DNA of 64,000 nucleotides from Streptomyces sp. WMMC500 (GTDB lineage: Bacteria > Actinomycetota > Actinomycetes > Streptomycetales > Streptomycetaceae): contig NZ_CP114905.1 of assembly GCF_027497195.1 (NCBI RefSeq), positions 5,219,001 through 5,283,000 on the forward strand, read 5' to 3'. Below the pieces are notes generated by a model, which was given only the letters and a program-made list of their open reading frames with translations, did no database searches and was not told the origin of the DNA. Below are positions 41,411 to 51,696 of the stretch, piece after piece. The first letter of the stretch is position 1, and every line of letters starts with the position of its first letter. A program made the translations under genes and the position numbers.

Positions 41411-42849
41411 CCTCCCGCTTCGGCCGGCTCCCGCTGCGCTCGCGGCTGGCCCTGCTCACCGCGGCCGCGGTGGCGGTGGCGGTGGCGGCGTGCGCGGTGG
41501 CGGCGTGGTTCCTGGTGCGCTCGCAGCTCCTGTCGTCGCTCGACGAGGAGTTGACCAAGACGGAGCCGGCGTCCGGGATCCAGATCGAGAACGGCAGGCT
41601 CCAGTGCCGCCAGTCGGTGCCGGACGCCACCGGACCGTTCACGCCGAGCGGCCCGACGGTGCAGCTTGTGCTGGAAGACGGCCAGCGGTGCTACCAGAAC
41701 GGCGAACGGCTCGTCGAGGTCCGGGGGCAGGACACCCGGGTCGCCGGCGGAGAGCTGGACTGGGCGGCCCACGACACGACTGCCGACGACGGCACCGAGT
41801 ACCGCGTGCTCACGCGCCCCTGGCCCCGGGTCCCGGGCGTCGCCTATACCGTCGGCCGTCCCCTCAGCGAGGTCACCGACCCTCTCGACACCCTCGCCCT
41901 CGTCCTCACTCTGCTCGCCGCCGGCGGCGTCGTCGCCTCCGGCGTCGCCGGGGTGGCGCTCGCCCGCGCGGGCCTGCGCCCCGTGGAGCGGCTGACGCAC
42001 ACCGTCGAGCACATCGCCCGTACCGAGGACCTCGCCGTCGAGATCCCCGTCGAGGGCGACGACGAGATCGCCCGGCTGTCCCGCTCCTTCAACGCCATGA
42101 CCGCCGCCCTCGCCACCTCCCAGGAGCGGCAGCAGCAGCTCATCGCCGACGCCGGGCACGAGCTGCGGACGCCGCTGACCTCGCTGCGTACGAACATCGA
42201 GCTGCTCGCCCGCAGCGAGGAGTCCGGCCGCGAGCTGCCGCCGCGGCAGCGCAGGGAGCTGCTGGAGTCCGTCACCGCGCAGATGACCGAGCTGGCCGCG
42301 CTCATCGGCGACCTCCAGGAGCTGTCCCGGCCCGACGCGGCGCCGGACCGGGCGCAGCTCGAAGTCGTCGCGCTGGACGGGATCGCCGAGCGGGCGGTGC
42401 GGCGGGTGCGGCTGCGGGCGCCGGAGGTGCGGATCGAGGCGGAGCTGGCGCCCTGGTTCGTCCGGGCCGAGCCCGCGGCGCTGGAGCGGGCCGTGGTCAA
42501 CGTGCTCGACAACGCCGTGAAGTTCTCGCCCGCCGGCGGTCGGGTCGGGGTCCGGCTCGGCGGCGACGGGCTGCTGCGGGTGCGCGACCACGGCCCCGGC
42601 ATCCCGGAGGCGGAGCTGCCGCACGTCTTCGAGCGGTTCTGGCGCTCGCCGTCCGCGCGCAGCCGGCCGGGCAGCGGGCTCGGTCTTTCGATCGTGGCCC
42701 GTACGGTCCAGCAGGCCGGCGGCACCGTGGAGCTGCGGCCGGCGGCCGGCGGCGGGACGGAGGCGCTGCTGCGGCTGCCGGGGGCGCCGGAGCCGCCGCC
42801 GGGGTCCTTAGCCGCGATCCGGGGGCGGGAGCCGGGGCGGCCGGGGTAG
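41407..42849 (+). CDS. Sensor histidine kinase (partner of the HtrA-linked regulator)
   Basis: 480-aa membrane kinase. The first helix is [20 protein letters not shown]. An extracellular sensor of about 115 residues contains one visible pair of cysteines (RLQCRQS and GQRCYQN), suited to sensing misfolded protein or redox state. The second helix ([20 protein letters not shown]) leads into HAMP. The phospho-His is in [17 protein letters not shown]-box [12 protein letters not shown]1 DHGPGIP and G2 GSGLGLSIV follow. The GTG overlaps the regulator stop. Likely CssS-like by context. Confidence 0.93.
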   Translation: MTSRFGRLPLRSRLALLTAAAVAVAVAACAVAAWFLVRSQLLSSLDEELTKTEPASGIQIENGRLQCRQSVPDATGPFTPSGPTVQLVLEDGQRCYQNGERLVEVRGQDTRVAGGELDWAAHDTTADDGTEYRVLTRPWPRVPGVAYTVGRPLSEVTDPLDTLALVLTLLAAGGVVASGVAGVALARAGLRPVERLTHTVEHIARTEDLAVEIPVEGDDEIARLSRSFNAMTAALATSQERQQQLIADAGHELRTPLTSLRTNIELLARSEESGRELPPRQRRELLESVTAQMTELAALIGDLQELSRPDAAPDRAQLEVVALDGIAERAVRRVRLRAPEVRIEAELAPWFVRAEPAALERAVVNVLDNAVKFSPAGGRVGVRLGGDGLLRVRDHGPGIPEAELPHVFERFWRSPSARSRPGSGLGLSIVARTVQQAGGTVELRPAAGGGTEALLRLPGAPEPPPGSLAAIRGREPGRPG

Positions 42850-42885
42850 CCCGGGCGCGGGCGTTCGGCCTGGACAGGAGGCGGG

Positions 42886-42915
42886 CGCGGGGCCGTTCGG
42901 CGCGGGGCCGTTCGG
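42886..42915. repeat. 15-bp tandem duplication CGCGGGGCCGTTCGG
   Basis: Two exact adjacent copies (42886-42900, 42901-42915) in the 234-nt gap between the kinase and the SSI gene. The remainder of this gap shows no further gene. Probably slippage. Confidence 0.8.
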
Positions 42916-43083
42916 CGCAGTGGGCGCGGAGCCGCGTCACCGGCGACGGCACCCGTACGGGGCAGGGCAACGGAATCGAAGGACATGCCTCCTTCGGGTG
43001 ACGGTGCCGCGCGCTGCTGACCGACTGGGGTATCTCTGACTGCCAGACGCCGTACGCCCACGCCCGCCGAGGAGAAACCCCCC

Positions 43084-43506
43084 ATGACCGTCCGGCCCCT
43101 CGCCGCCGTCCTGGCCGCCACCGCCGCCGCCGTGCTGCTGCCGCTGACCGCCGCCTCCACCGCCTCCGCCGAGCGCCCGCTGCCCGAGCCGTTCGACGCC
43201 ACGCACCTGCGGCTGACGACGCAGTACGTCGCCGATCGCGCCAAGGGCGGCTTCACGTACCTGAACTGCGAACCCGTCGGCGGCACGCACCCCGCGGCGG
43301 AGTCGGCCTGCACGGACCTGGCGAAGGTCGACGGACGGTTCGAGGACCTGACCGACAAGCAGGGCGCGTGCACGATGCAGTACGAGCCGGTCGAGCTGCG
43401 CGCCACCGGCACCTGGCGCGGCAAGACCGTCGACTACGTCTCCGAGGTCTTCCCCAACCCCTGCACGGCGGACCTCGCGACCGGCGGGAACGTCTTCCAC
43501 TTCTAG
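43084..43506 (+). CDS. SSI-family (Streptomyces subtilisin inhibitor-like) protease inhibitor
   Basis: 140-aa secreted inhibitor with a signal peptide ending ASTASA (residue 29). The mature part matches the SSI fold: LNCEPVGGTHPAAESACTDLAKVDG, and YEPVELRATGTWRGKTVDYVSEVFPNPC. Four Cys could form the two SSI disulfides. The reactive-site region CTMQYEP has Met at the expected P1 position, as in classical SSI, but Gln replaces Val at P1'. GGAG precedes the start. It follows the extracytoplasmic-stress genes, so it may act on secreted subtilases. Confidence 0.9.
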   Translation: MTVRPLAAVLAATAAAVLLPLTAASTASAERPLPEPFDATHLRLTTQYVADRAKGGFTYLNCEPVGGTHPAAESACTDLAKVDGRFEDLTDKQGACTMQYEPVELRATGTWRGKTVDYVSEVFPNPCTADLATGGNVFHF

Positions 43507-43581
43507 GGCCCGTTCCAGGGCCCGTCCACGTCCCCGCCGGTCCGGACGGCGCGGCGGCCCGCCGCCGGGCGGCCCGCCGCG

Positions 43582-44418
43582 CTACGGCTTGCGCCCCACC
43601 GCGCCGTACGCGTCGATCGGCCGGGGCGCGTCCGCGCCCGCCGCGTCCGCCGCCCCCGCGCCCGCCGCCGGCTCTTCCGGCCGCCAGAGCGTGATCGGCA
43701 CCATGCCCGGTTCCACCAGCTCCAGCCCCTCGAAGCACCGGCCCAGCTCGTCCGGGCCGCGCAGGTGGTACGGGACGCCGCCGGCCTCGATGAGCTTCTC
43801 GCCGCCCTCGACGACGGCCTCGCCCGTGTCGGTGCCGTCCCACATCACCAGGTGGCTGCCCGACGGCAGGGCCGCCAGGACCCGGCCCACGATGCGGCGC
43901 AGCTCGGTCAGCTCCGGCTCGTAGCCCAGCACGCCCATGAACATCACCGTCACCGGCTCGGTGAGGTCCAGGGTGTCCGCCGCGCCGGCGAGGATCCGCT
44001 CCGGGTCGTGGTAGTCGGCGTGCACGTAGGAGGTCGCGCCCTCGGCGCTGGTGTTGACCAGCAGGGCGCGGGCGTGCGTCAGCACCAGCGGGTCGTTGTC
44101 GACGTACACGATGCGGGACTCGGGCGCGATCCGCTGCGCCACCTCGTGGGTGTTCTGCATCGTGGGCAGGCCGGTGCCGATGTCCAGGAACTGCCGGATC
44201 CCCACCTCCCGCGCCAGGTGGGACACGACGCGTATGAGGAACCGGCGGGACTCCCGGGCCATGGTGACGATGTCCGGGTACACCTGCGCCACCGCGTCGC
44301 CCGCGGCGACGTCCGACTCGTAGTTGTCCTTGCCGCCCATCCAGTAGTTCCAGATCCGTGCCGCGTGCGGCACGGTGGGGTCGACCACCGGAGGTGCGGC
44401 GTCCTCGCTGCTGCTCAT
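43582..44418 (-). CDS. DUF574/SAV2177-family SAM-dependent methyltransferase
   Basis: 278 aa with start at ATG 44418 (MSSSEDAAPP), AGG 9 nt upstream; a second ATG at 44427 is possible. The family signature HAARIWNYWMGGKDNYESD is followed by QFLDIGTGLPT (SAM site), RIVYVDNDP and VMFMGVLGYEP. This family is expanded in Streptomyces and is mostly of unknown substrate. The last 25 residues are Ala-rich. It stands alone, convergent with the SSI gene. Confidence 0.92.
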   Translation of the reverse strand: MSSSEDAAPPVVDPTVPHAARIWNYWMGGKDNYESDVAAGDAVAQVYPDIVTMARESRRFLIRVVSHLAREVGIRQFLDIGTGLPTMQNTHEVAQRIAPESRIVYVDNDPLVLTHARALLVNTSAEGATSYVHADYHDPERILAGAADTLDLTEPVTVMFMGVLGYEPELTELRRIVGRVLAALPSGSHLVMWDGTDTGEAVVEGGEKLIEAGGVPYHLRGPDELGRCFEGLELVEPGMVPITLWRPEEPAAGAGAADAAGADAPRPIDAYGAVGRKP

Positions 44419-44535
44419 CGTGACCATCCTGCCGGGAGGGGGCTGCGCCGGGGGACCATCACAGCAGAAGGGGGTGAGCGGCGCAGCCGTTCCGACGGCC
44501 CCGCCGCTCACCCCGTCGCTCAGCCCGGAGGGCTG

Positions 44536-46395
44536 CTACTGCCCCACCACCGTGATCCGGTCGGCGGCCGGCGGCGCCAGCGGCCCCTCCGCGCTGGAGT
44601 TCGCGGTCAGGTAGCTCTCCAGGGCCGCCAGGTCGTCCCCGCCGACCAGCGGGTCCGTGCCCTCGGCGAGGGTGGGGAAGCCGTCGCCGCCGCCAGCGAG
44701 GAAGGAGTTGACGGCGACCCGGTACGTGGCCGCCGGGTCCAGCGGCTGCCCGTCGAGCCGGACCGAGTCGGCGACGACGCGGTCGGCGCCGGACTTCGTG
44801 AGGTCCAGGGTGTAGGTCAGCCCGGCGGACGGCTGCAGGACCTTCGGCGACGCCTCGTTGGCGCCGCTGACCTGCTCGCGGAGCACCTGGAGAAGCTGCT
44901 CGCCGGTGAGGCTGGTCAGGTTCACGGTGTTCGAGAACGGCTGGACCGTGAAGCCCTCGCCGTACGTGACGACCCCGTCGCCCTCGCCGCCGGACGCCGC
45001 GTACGTGAGGTCCGCGCGGATCCCGCCGGGGTTCATCAGCGCCAGTTGCGCGCCCTCGTCGAGGGTCTCGGCGTGGGCGAGCTGCGCGTCGGCGATGAGG
45101 TCGCCGAGCGGGGACTCGGTGCCGGCGCGCGGGACGTCGCCGGAGATGTAGCCGACGGGCTTGGCCGCGATCGGCGCGGCGAGCGCGTTCCACTCCTCGA
45201 CCAGCGAGGTCATGTCCGGCGCCTTCGGCTGCTCGCGGTCGACCACGTGGTTCCGGGCGTGCGGCAGCCTGGTCGCGGTGCGGACGATGTCGCCGCTGCG
45301 GCGGTCGTACGTCAGCGTGGTGTCGGTGTAGAGGCGGCCGAAGGACGACGCGGAGGTGACGCTGCGCGGCTTGCCCTCCGGGTCGGGGATGGTGCAGGCG
45401 TACGGCTGGTGGGTGTGGCCGGTGACGAAGGCGTCGACGCTCGCCGTCGTCCCCTTGGCGATCTCGGCGACCGGCCCCGAGATGCCGGCGCCCGGGCCGG
45501 GGGTGTCGCAGTCGTAGTTGTACGCGCCGCCCGCCGAGGCCGCGGGGAAGCCGCCCTCGTGGACGAGCGCGACGATGGACTCCACGCCCTGGCTGCGCAG
45601 TTGCTTCGCGTACGTGTCGAGCGTCTCGATCTCGTCGTGGAACTCCAGGCCCTTGATGCCCTCGGCCGAGACGATGTCGGGGGTGCCCTCCAGCGTCACG
45701 CCGATGAAGCCGATCTTCACGCCCTTTTTCTTCCAGACGTACACCGGGTCGAGGACCGGCTCGCCGGTCTTCTCGTCGGTGACGTTGGCGGCGAGGTAGG
45801 GGAAGTCGGCGCCCTCGTAGGTGCGGCCGTCGGTGTAGCAGCCGTCCTCGGGGTGGCAGCCGCCGTCCGCCAGGCGCCGCAGCTCGGCGAGGCCCTCGTC
45901 GAACTCGTGGTTGCCGACGCCCGCGACGTCGAGGCCGAGGCCGTTCATGGCCTCGACGGTGGGCTCGTCGTGGAAGAGGCCGGAGATCAGCGGGCTGGCG
46001 CCGACGAGGTCGCCGGCGGCGGCGGTGACGGAGTACGGGTTGCCCGCGCGGGCGTCGCGCAGGGAGGAGGCGAGGTACTCGACGCCGCCGGCGGCGATGG
46101 TCTTCTTCGAGCCGTCCGGCTGGAGCTCCGTGACCTGCCCCGAGGAGCCCTGCGGGGGTTCGAGGTTGCCGTGGAAGTCGTTGAAGGACAGCAGTTGGAC
46201 GTCGACCGTGCGGCCGTAGCCGTGGTCCCGGTCCGGCCGGTCCGTGCCGTCCGCGCCCGCCGGCTGCGCGGCGGCGAAGAGGCTCCCGGCCACCGCGAGC
46301 GCGGCCCCGGCTGCCGCCGCCCGGCGCCCCCTTCGTCCCGTACCGCCTGTCGTACGAACCCAGCCTGCCCGCTGTGCTCTTCGAGACCTCACCAT
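44536..46395 (-). CDS. Secreted bifunctional metallophosphatase/5'-nucleotidase
   Basis: 619-aa extracellular enzyme that dephosphorylates nucleotides. The start ATG 46395 (MVRSRRAQRAGWVRTTGG) follows GAGGGGG. The signal peptide has a twin-Arg-like RRGRRAAAAGAALAVAGSL segment and cleavage near PAGADG. Metallophosphatase motifs: LLSFNDFHGNLE, AGDLVGASP, GNHEFDEG, ALVHEGG, TGHTHQPY. The C-terminal nucleotide-binding domain includes GDLIADAQ and FSNTVNLTSLTGEQLLQVL. It can supply phosphate during starvation. It is divergent from mshD. Confidence 0.94.
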   Translation of the reverse strand: MVRSRRAQRAGWVRTTGGTGRRGRRAAAAGAALAVAGSLFAAAQPAGADGTDRPDRDHGYGRTVDVQLLSFNDFHGNLEPPQGSSGQVTELQPDGSKKTIAAGGVEYLASSLRDARAGNPYSVTAAAGDLVGASPLISGLFHDEPTVEAMNGLGLDVAGVGNHEFDEGLAELRRLADGGCHPEDGCYTDGRTYEGADFPYLAANVTDEKTGEPVLDPVYVWKKKGVKIGFIGVTLEGTPDIVSAEGIKGLEFHDEIETLDTYAKQLRSQGVESIVALVHEGGFPAASAGGAYNYDCDTPGPGAGISGPVAEIAKGTTASVDAFVTGHTHQPYACTIPDPEGKPRSVTSASSFGRLYTDTTLTYDRRSGDIVRTATRLPHARNHVVDREQPKAPDMTSLVEEWNALAAPIAAKPVGYISGDVPRAGTESPLGDLIADAQLAHAETLDEGAQLALMNPGGIRADLTYAASGGEGDGVVTYGEGFTVQPFSNTVNLTSLTGEQLLQVLREQVSGANEASPKVLQPSAGLTYTLDLTKSGADRVVADSVRLDGQPLDPAATYRVAVNSFLAGGGDGFPTLAEGTDPLVGGDDLAALESYLTANSSAEGPLAPPAADRITVVGQ

Positions 46396-46512
46396 GAACG
46401 CCCCCTCGGCGCGACGCGGAAACACCGCTCGGCAGCATAGGGTCGACGCGCGTAGCACGTCCCCAACAAACACTGAACGATTCCCCAAGCCTGTCGGACG
46501 TTCGGCTGGCCT

Positions 46513-46518
46513 TAGGCT
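46513..46518 (+). promoter_or_regulatory. -10 box TAGGCT, leaderless start of mshD
   Basis: TAGGCT lies 6 nt before ATG 46525 and no ribosome-binding site is visible, indicating transcription start at the initiation codon. Confidence 0.55.
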
Positions 46519-46524
46519 TTCTCC

Positions 46525-47469
46525 ATGACGGAGTCCGGTACGACCGACACGGGGAAGCCGCGCGGCAGGCGCATCGACGTGCTCGACGAGCTCACGCCGT
46601 CCCAGTCCCACGCCGTGCTCGGCATCATCGACGCCGCCGCCGAAACCGACGGCCGGCAGGCCGTCTCCGAGCAGGGCCGGCTCACCCTCCGAAGAGGTCA
46701 CCGCGACGGCGTCAAGCACCTCCTCCTCCACGAGGGCACGGAGCCGGCCGGCTACGCGCAACTGGAGGAGACCGACCCCGTCGAGCCGCCCGCCGCGGAA
46801 CTGGTCGTCCACCCCGCGTACCGCCGCCGCGGCCATGGCCGGGCGCTGGGGCGCGCGCTGCTCACCGAGTCCGGCCAGCGGATGCGGCTGTGGGCCCACG
46901 GCGGCGGTCCCGCGGCCCGGCACCTGGCGCAGTTGCTCGGCCTCACCCTCTTCCGCGAGCTGCGCCAGTTGCGCATGCCGCTCGCCGGGTACGCCGGCGA
47001 GGGCGCGCCCGAGGCGCGGCTGCCCGCGGGGATCACGGTGCGGACGTTCCGGCCCGGCGAGGACGACGCGGAGTGGCTCGCCGTCAACGCCGCCGCCTTC
47101 GCCCACCACCCGGAGCAGGGCTCGCTCACCCAGGCCGACCTGGACGACCGGATGGCGGAGCCGTGGTTCGACCCGCGCGGCTTCTTCCTCGCCGAGCGGT
47201 CCGGCAAGGTCGTCGGCTTCCACTGGACGAAGGTGCACAGCGCGGAGCAGCTCGGCGAGGTGTACGTCCTGGGGGTGCACCCCGACGCGCAGGGCAGCGG
47301 GCTCGGCAAGGCGCTGACCACGATCGGGCTGCGCCATCTGGCGTACGAGCGCAGCATGCCGACGGCCATGCTCTATGTGGACGCCGACAACGCCCCGGCG
47401 GTCGCCGTCTACGAGGGCATGGGCTTCCGCACCCACGAGACCGACCTGATGTACCGCACGGAGGGCTAG
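46525..47469 (+). CDS. mshD: Mycothiol synthase MshD
   Basis: 314-aa acetyltransferase making mycothiol from Cys-GlcN-Ins and acetyl-CoA. Tandem GNAT domains are visible. The N-terminal one has ELVVHPAYRRRGHGRALGRALL, the C-terminal one has VYVLGVHPDAQGSGLGKALTTIGLRHL, the acetyl-CoA loop. The end NAPAVAVYEGMGFRTHETDLMY is typical of MshD. mshA is 6 kb further on. Together they show the organism makes mycothiol. Confidence 0.94.
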   Translation: MTESGTTDTGKPRGRRIDVLDELTPSQSHAVLGIIDAAAETDGRQAVSEQGRLTLRRGHRDGVKHLLLHEGTEPAGYAQLEETDPVEPPAAELVVHPAYRRRGHGRALGRALLTESGQRMRLWAHGGGPAARHLAQLLGLTLFRELRQLRMPLAGYAGEGAPEARLPAGITVRTFRPGEDDAEWLAVNAAAFAHHPEQGSLTQADLDDRMAEPWFDPRGFFLAERSGKVVGFHWTKVHSAEQLGEVYVLGVHPDAQGSGLGKALTTIGLRHLAYERSMPTAMLYVDADNAPAVAVYEGMGFRTHETDLMYRTEG

Positions 47470-47499
47470 GGGGCCTGTCGGACCCGGGGCGCGCAGCCA

Positions 47500-47554
47500 C
47501 TGTCACCCGAGGGTTAGTCGCGTCGTTACCGTCGGTTCAACCTCGGTTGCGAGC
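47500..47554 (+). promoter_or_regulatory. PHO box (five 11-nt direct repeats) upstream of ppk
   Basis: Five consecutive 11-nt units start at 47500, 47511, 47522, 47533 and 47544. Units 1 and 4 (core GTCACCC and GTTCAAC) fit the streptomycete PhoP direct-repeat consensus GTTCACC best; units 2, 3 and 5 are weaker. The array ends 75 nt before the chosen ppk start. PhoP is encoded in this window. Regulation of ppk by PhoP is known in Streptomyces. Confidence 0.68.
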
Positions 47555-47628
47555 ATCGATGGATGCAGCGCTCCGCCGCGAACCTCTCCACCGTGCCGGG
47601 TCAGGCCCAGGCGCGGGAGAATGGGGAC

Positions 47629-49890
47629 ATGGACGACAGCTCGCCCCTGGTCACCTCCGCCCAGCCCGCGCAGCCGGCCCAGCCGTCGGTGGGCTCGATC
47701 GCCGCCCGCCGCCCGCACGCGGTGGCCCCCGCCATGCAGCGGGCCGCCCAGCAGATCGACCCGGACATCGACGCCGACGCCGACGACTACGCCGAGCGGG
47801 AGGCGGACGAGGAGCTGCCCCAGGGCCGCTTCCTGGACCGCGAGCGAAGCTGGCTGGCGTTCAACGAGCGCGTGCTGGAGCTGGCCGAGGACCCGGCCAC
47901 CCCGCTGCTGGAGCGCGCGAACTTCCTGGCGATCTTCGCCAGCAACCTGGACGAGTTCTTCATGGTGCGCGTCGCCGGCCTCAAGCGCCGCATCGCCACC
48001 GGCGTCGCCACCCGCTCCGCCTCCGGGCTGCAGCCGCGCGAGGTGCTGGACCTGATCTGGAACCGCTCGCGGGAGCTGATGGCGCGGCACGCCGCCTGCT
48101 TCCAGCAGGACGTGCAGCCGGCGCTGGCCGACGAGGGCATCCAGTTGATCCGCTGGGCCGACCTGGGCGAGAAGGAGCAGGCCCGGCTCTTCACCCTCTT
48201 CCGGCAGCAGATCTACCCGGTGCTGACCCCGCTGGCCGTCGACCCGGCGCACCCGTTCCCGTACATATCGGGACTGTCCCTGAACCTCGCGGTCGTCGTC
48301 CGCAACCCCGTCAGCGGCCACCGCCACTTCGCCCGCGTGAAGGTGCCGCCGCTGCTGCCGCGGTTCCTGGAGACCGCCACGGTCGGCGGCGCGCAGCGGT
48401 TCGTCCCGCTGGAGGACGTCATCGCCGCGCACCTCGAAGACCTCTTCCCGGGGATGGAGGTCCTCGCCCACCACACCTTCCGGGTGACGCGCAACGAGGA
48501 CCTGGAGGTCGAGGAGGACGACGCGGAGAACCTGCTGAAGGCGCTGGAGAAGGAGCTGATGCGGCGCCGCTTCGGGCCGCCGGTGCGGCTGGAGGTGGAG
48601 GAGTCCATCGACCCGTACGTGCTGGACCTGCTGGTGCGCGAGCTGAAGATCTCCGAGGCCGAGGTCTACCCGCTGCCGGGACCGCTCGACCTCACCGGGC
48701 TCTTCGGCATCGCGACGCAGGAACGGCCGGAGCTGAGGTACCCGAAGTTCATCGCGGGCACGCACCGGGATCTGGCCGAGGTCGAGTCGGCGTCCGCGCC
48801 CGACATCTTCGCGGCGCTGCGCGAGCGCGACGTGCTGCTGCACCACCCGTACGACTCCTTCTCCACCTCCGTGCAGGCGTTCCTGGAGCAGGCCGCGGCC
48901 GACCCGGACGTGCTGGCCATCAAGCAGACGCTGTACCGCACCTCCGGCGACTCGCCGATCGTCGACGCCCTCATCGACGCGGCGGAGAGCGGCAAGCAGG
49001 TGCTGGTGCTGGTGGAGCTGAAGGCGCGCTTCGACGAGCAGGCGAACATCAAGTGGGCGCGGAAGCTGGAGGAGTCGGGCTGCCACGTCGTGTACGGGCT
49101 CGTCGGGCTGAAGACGCACTGCAAGCTGTCGCTCGTCGTCCGGCAGGAGGGCGAGAACCTGCGCCGCTACAGCCACGTCGGCACCGGCAACTACCACCCG
49201 AAGACCGCCCGGCTGTACGAGGACCTGGGCCTGCTGACGGCCGATCCGCAGGTCGGCGCCGACCTCTCCGACCTCTTCAACCGGCTCTCCGGCTACTCGC
49301 GGCGGGAGAACTACCGCCGGCTGCTGGTCGCGCCGACGTCGGTGCGCGAGGGTCTGGTCCAGCGCATCCACCGCGAGATCACGCACCACCGGGCCGGCCA
49401 GCCCGCGTACGTGCGCATCAAGGTCAACTCGATCGTCGACGAGGCGGTCATCGACGCCTGCTACCGGGCGTCGATGGCGGGCGTGCCGGTCGACATCTGG
49501 GTCCGCGGCATCTGCGCGGTGCGGCCGGGGGTCGCGGGTCTGTCGGAGAACATCCGGGTACGCAGCATCCTGGGCCGGTTCCTGGAGCACTCCCGGATCT
49601 TCGCCTTCGGCAACGGGGGCGAGCCGGAGGTGTGGATCGGCAGCGCGGACATGATGCACCGCAACCTCGACCGGCGCATCGAGGCGCTGGTCCGGGTCGC
49701 GGACCCGGCGCACCGGGAGGCGCTGAACCGGCTGGTGGAGACGGGGATGTCGGACACCGTCGACTCCTGGCACCTGGACTCGAACGGCGACTGGACGCGC
49801 AACTCGGTGGACGACGCCGGCGGCAGGCTGGCGAACGTACAGGAAATGCTCATCGACGCCCGGAGGCGCCGGCGTGTCATCGCGGCATGA
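47629..49890 (+). CDS. ppk: Polyphosphate kinase (PPK1)
   Basis: 753-aa cytosolic/membrane-associated enzyme that polymerises the gamma phosphate of ATP into polyphosphate. The ATG 47629 ([10 protein letters not shown]) has GGGAGA upstream; an in-frame ATG at 47563 is less likely. Domains: N ([20 protein letters not shown]), head, then C1/C2 with [31 protein letters not shown] and [20 protein letters not shown] carrying conserved His516/His523, and [16 protein letters not shown]. About 50 N-terminal residues are variable. The CHAD gene overlaps its end. Confidence 0.95.
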   Translation: MDDSSPLVTSAQPAQPAQPSVGSIAARRPHAVAPAMQRAAQQIDPDIDADADDYAEREADEELPQGRFLDRERSWLAFNERVLELAEDPATPLLERANFLAIFASNLDEFFMVRVAGLKRRIATGVATRSASGLQPREVLDLIWNRSRELMARHAACFQQDVQPALADEGIQLIRWADLGEKEQARLFTLFRQQIYPVLTPLAVDPAHPFPYISGLSLNLAVVVRNPVSGHRHFARVKVPPLLPRFLETATVGGAQRFVPLEDVIAAHLEDLFPGMEVLAHHTFRVTRNEDLEVEEDDAENLLKALEKELMRRRFGPPVRLEVEESIDPYVLDLLVRELKISEAEVYPLPGPLDLTGLFGIATQERPELRYPKFIAGTHRDLAEVESASAPDIFAALRERDVLLHHPYDSFSTSVQAFLEQAAADPDVLAIKQTLYRTSGDSPIVDALIDAAESGKQVLVLVELKARFDEQANIKWARKLEESGCHVVYGLVGLKTHCKLSLVVRQEGENLRRYSHVGTGNYHPKTARLYEDLGLLTADPQVGADLSDLFNRLSGYSRRENYRRLLVAPTSVREGLVQRIHREITHHRAGQPAYVRIKVNSIVDEAVIDACYRASMAGVPVDIWVRGICAVRPGVAGLSENIRVRSILGRFLEHSRIFAFGNGGEPEVWIGSADMMHRNLDRRIEALVRVADPAHREALNRLVETGMSDTVDSWHLDSNGDWTRNSVDDAGGRLANVQEMLIDARRRRRVIAA

Positions 49891-51241
49891 GACATCCGTG
49901 ACGGCCACGGCGGCGCGCGGCGGCGCGGTCGCCGCGGGCGAAGTGCTCGCGCGGTACCTGAGCACGCAGGCGACGGAGCTGCTCCGCGGCCTGCGGGACC
50001 TCCCCGCGCAGGAGGCGGGCGCCGAGGAGGGCGCCGCCGCCGTGGCGGGCGCGGTCCACGACGCGGCGTTCCGCATCGCGGACACGCTGGGGAGCTTCGG
50101 CACTTTGCTGGACCCGGAGTGGGCGCAGCGGCTGGAGGGCGAGCTGTACTGGCTGGGCGCCACGGTCATGCGTGAGCACGTGTACGCGGCCCGGCGCGAC
50201 CGGCTGGTCGGGGCGCTGCGCAGGCTGTCGGGCGAGGACGAGCCGGACCCGGCGGCCGGGGCGGAGCGAGGCCCGGGGCTGCGTAACGGGGCCGCGGACG
50301 CGGCCGGTGCCCTGCGCGCCGGCGGCGCGGTGCCCGGGGCGCGGGGCGACGGCGAAGCCGCGCCCGCGAACGCAGGCGTCGGTACGGACGCCGCCGCCCG
50401 CGACACCCGGGCCGGTACCGCCGCGGAACGGCGGCCGGTCGGCGGTGCGCGCACCGCGCCCGCGTACGCGACCCGCGGCGGCCGGCCGCGGGACAGGTCC
50501 GCCGGCCACGCCCCCGACGCGTCCGCCGCGTCCGCGTCCGCGGCCCCCTCGGCGCGCGGGGCAGCGGCCTCCGGCGCTCCGCGGGCGGTGGGAGCCGCCC
50601 GGGCCGGGGCGTTGCTGGAGCGGCGGCTCGGGCTCGCGCGGAGCCGGGCGCACTCCGAGGCGCTGGACGCGCTGACCTCCGCGCGCTACCACGCGCTCGC
50701 CGACGCCGTCGCCCTGCTCGTCTCCGACGCGCCGCTGACCGGCGCCGCCCGGCGGCCCGTCGTCGCGCTGCCCGAGCACCACGACGAGCTGCGCCGCGTG
50801 CTGGCCGCCGCCGTCGCCGCGCTGCCGCTGGCCCGCGCCGGCCGCCCGTACAACGCCGCGGCCCTCGCCCGCGGTCTCGCCGCCCCCCGCAGGGCCGGTG
50901 CCTCCGTCGCGGACGACGACCGCGACGACGCCCCCTGGCGGCACGTGCACGCGCTCGTCCGGCGTGCCCGGCACGCCGCCGAACTGCTCGCGGCGTGCCC
51001 GCCCGGCACCGTCCCCGTACGCCCCGCGGGCCCGCCGCTGCCCGCCGCCGGCGCCGCGCTCGACCGCGACCGCGAGGCCGTCGAGGCCGCCGCCGCTGCC
51101 GCCTCCGCCGCCGCGACCCCGAGGATCGCCCCCGCCACCGCCTACGCGCTCGGCGTCCTGCACGCCGACCAGCGTCACGAGGTGGAAGCCGCGCGCTTCA
51201 CCTTCGGCACGCTCTGGCAGACGAGAGGGGAGCAGGAGTGA
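49874..51241 (+). CDS. CHAD-domain protein, probable polyphosphate partner
   Basis: 455 aa. The GTG at 49874 has GGAGG 7 nt upstream and overlaps the ppk end by 17 nt, so translation is coupled. CHAD features: [42 protein letters not shown], and basic helices such as [23 protein letters not shown] proteins bind polyphosphate through conserved His/Lys/Arg. Between the two halves of the domain lies an Ala/Gly/Arg-rich low-complexity stretch of about 110 residues (130-240). A NUDIX gene follows, also coupled. Confidence 0.9.
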   Translation: MSSRHETSVTATAARGGAVAAGEVLARYLSTQATELLRGLRDLPAQEAGAEEGAAAVAGAVHDAAFRIADTLGSFGTLLDPEWAQRLEGELYWLGATVMREHVYAARRDRLVGALRRLSGEDEPDPAAGAERGPGLRNGAADAAGALRAGGAVPGARGDGEAAPANAGVGTDAAARDTRAGTAAERRPVGGARTAPAYATRGGRPRDRSAGHAPDASAASASAAPSARGAAASGAPRAVGAARAGALLERRLGLARSRAHSEALDALTSARYHALADAVALLVSDAPLTGAARRPVVALPEHHDELRRVLAAAVAALPLARAGRPYNAAALARGLAAPRRAGASVADDDRDDAPWRHVHALVRRARHAAELLAACPPGTVPVRPAGPPLPAAGAALDRDREAVEAAAAAASAAATPRIAPATAYALGVLHADQRHEVEAARFTFGTLWQTRGEQE

Positions 51242-51672
51242 AGGAGCACCGGACCGATCTGATCCGCGCCGCGGGCTGCGTCCTGTGGCGTACCGCACCC
51301 CGGGTGCCCGGCGGGCTGGAGATCGCCCTCGTCCACCGCCCCAAGTACGACGACTGGTCCCACCCCAAGGGCAAGCTGAAGCAGGGCGAGGAGCCCCTGG
51401 CGGCGGCGCTCCGCGAGGTCGCCGAGGAGACCGGCATGGCCTGCGAGCCCGGGGTACCGCTGCCCACGACCCACTACCGGGTCGCCGACGGCCGGCCCAA
51501 GGAGGTCCGCTACTGGGCCGCGCGGACCCGCGGCGGCGCGTTCGTCCCCAACGACGAGGTGGACCGCGTCGTCTGGCTGCCGCCGGACGCGGCCCGGCGC
51601 AGGCTGAGCCACGGCCACGACCGTGCCCTCGTCGACGCGCTGCTGGCGGCGCTGCCGTCCGAGGCGGCCTGA
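51238..51672 (+). CDS. NUDIX hydrolase
   Basis: 144-aa hydrolase of nucleoside-diphosphate-linked compounds. The Nudix box is complete, from GKLKQGEEPLAAALREVAEE to the terminal TG. GTG 51238 overlaps the CHAD stop (GTGA). The start [17 protein letters not shown] and YDDWSHPKGKLKQGE match MutT-like/Ap4A-hydrolase-like members. Here the box stands alone, without the phosphoglycerate-mutase domain of MutT1-type proteins. It completes the ppk operon. Substrate unknown; a role in polyphosphate/nucleotide housekeeping is inferred from the operon. Confidence 0.93.
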   Translation: MKEHRTDLIRAAGCVLWRTAPRVPGGLEIALVHRPKYDDWSHPKGKLKQGEEPLAAALREVAEETGMACEPGVPLPTTHYRVADGRPKEVRYWAARTRGGAFVPNDEVDRVVWLPPDAARRRLSHGHDRALVDALLAALPSEAA

Positions 51673-51696
51673 GGGATCCCTGCGGCCGGGGGGCTC

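Noticed and set aside
43765..46440. 891-codon plus-strand frame
   Set aside because: Antisense to the methyltransferase and 5'-nucleotidase genes; low-complexity composition.
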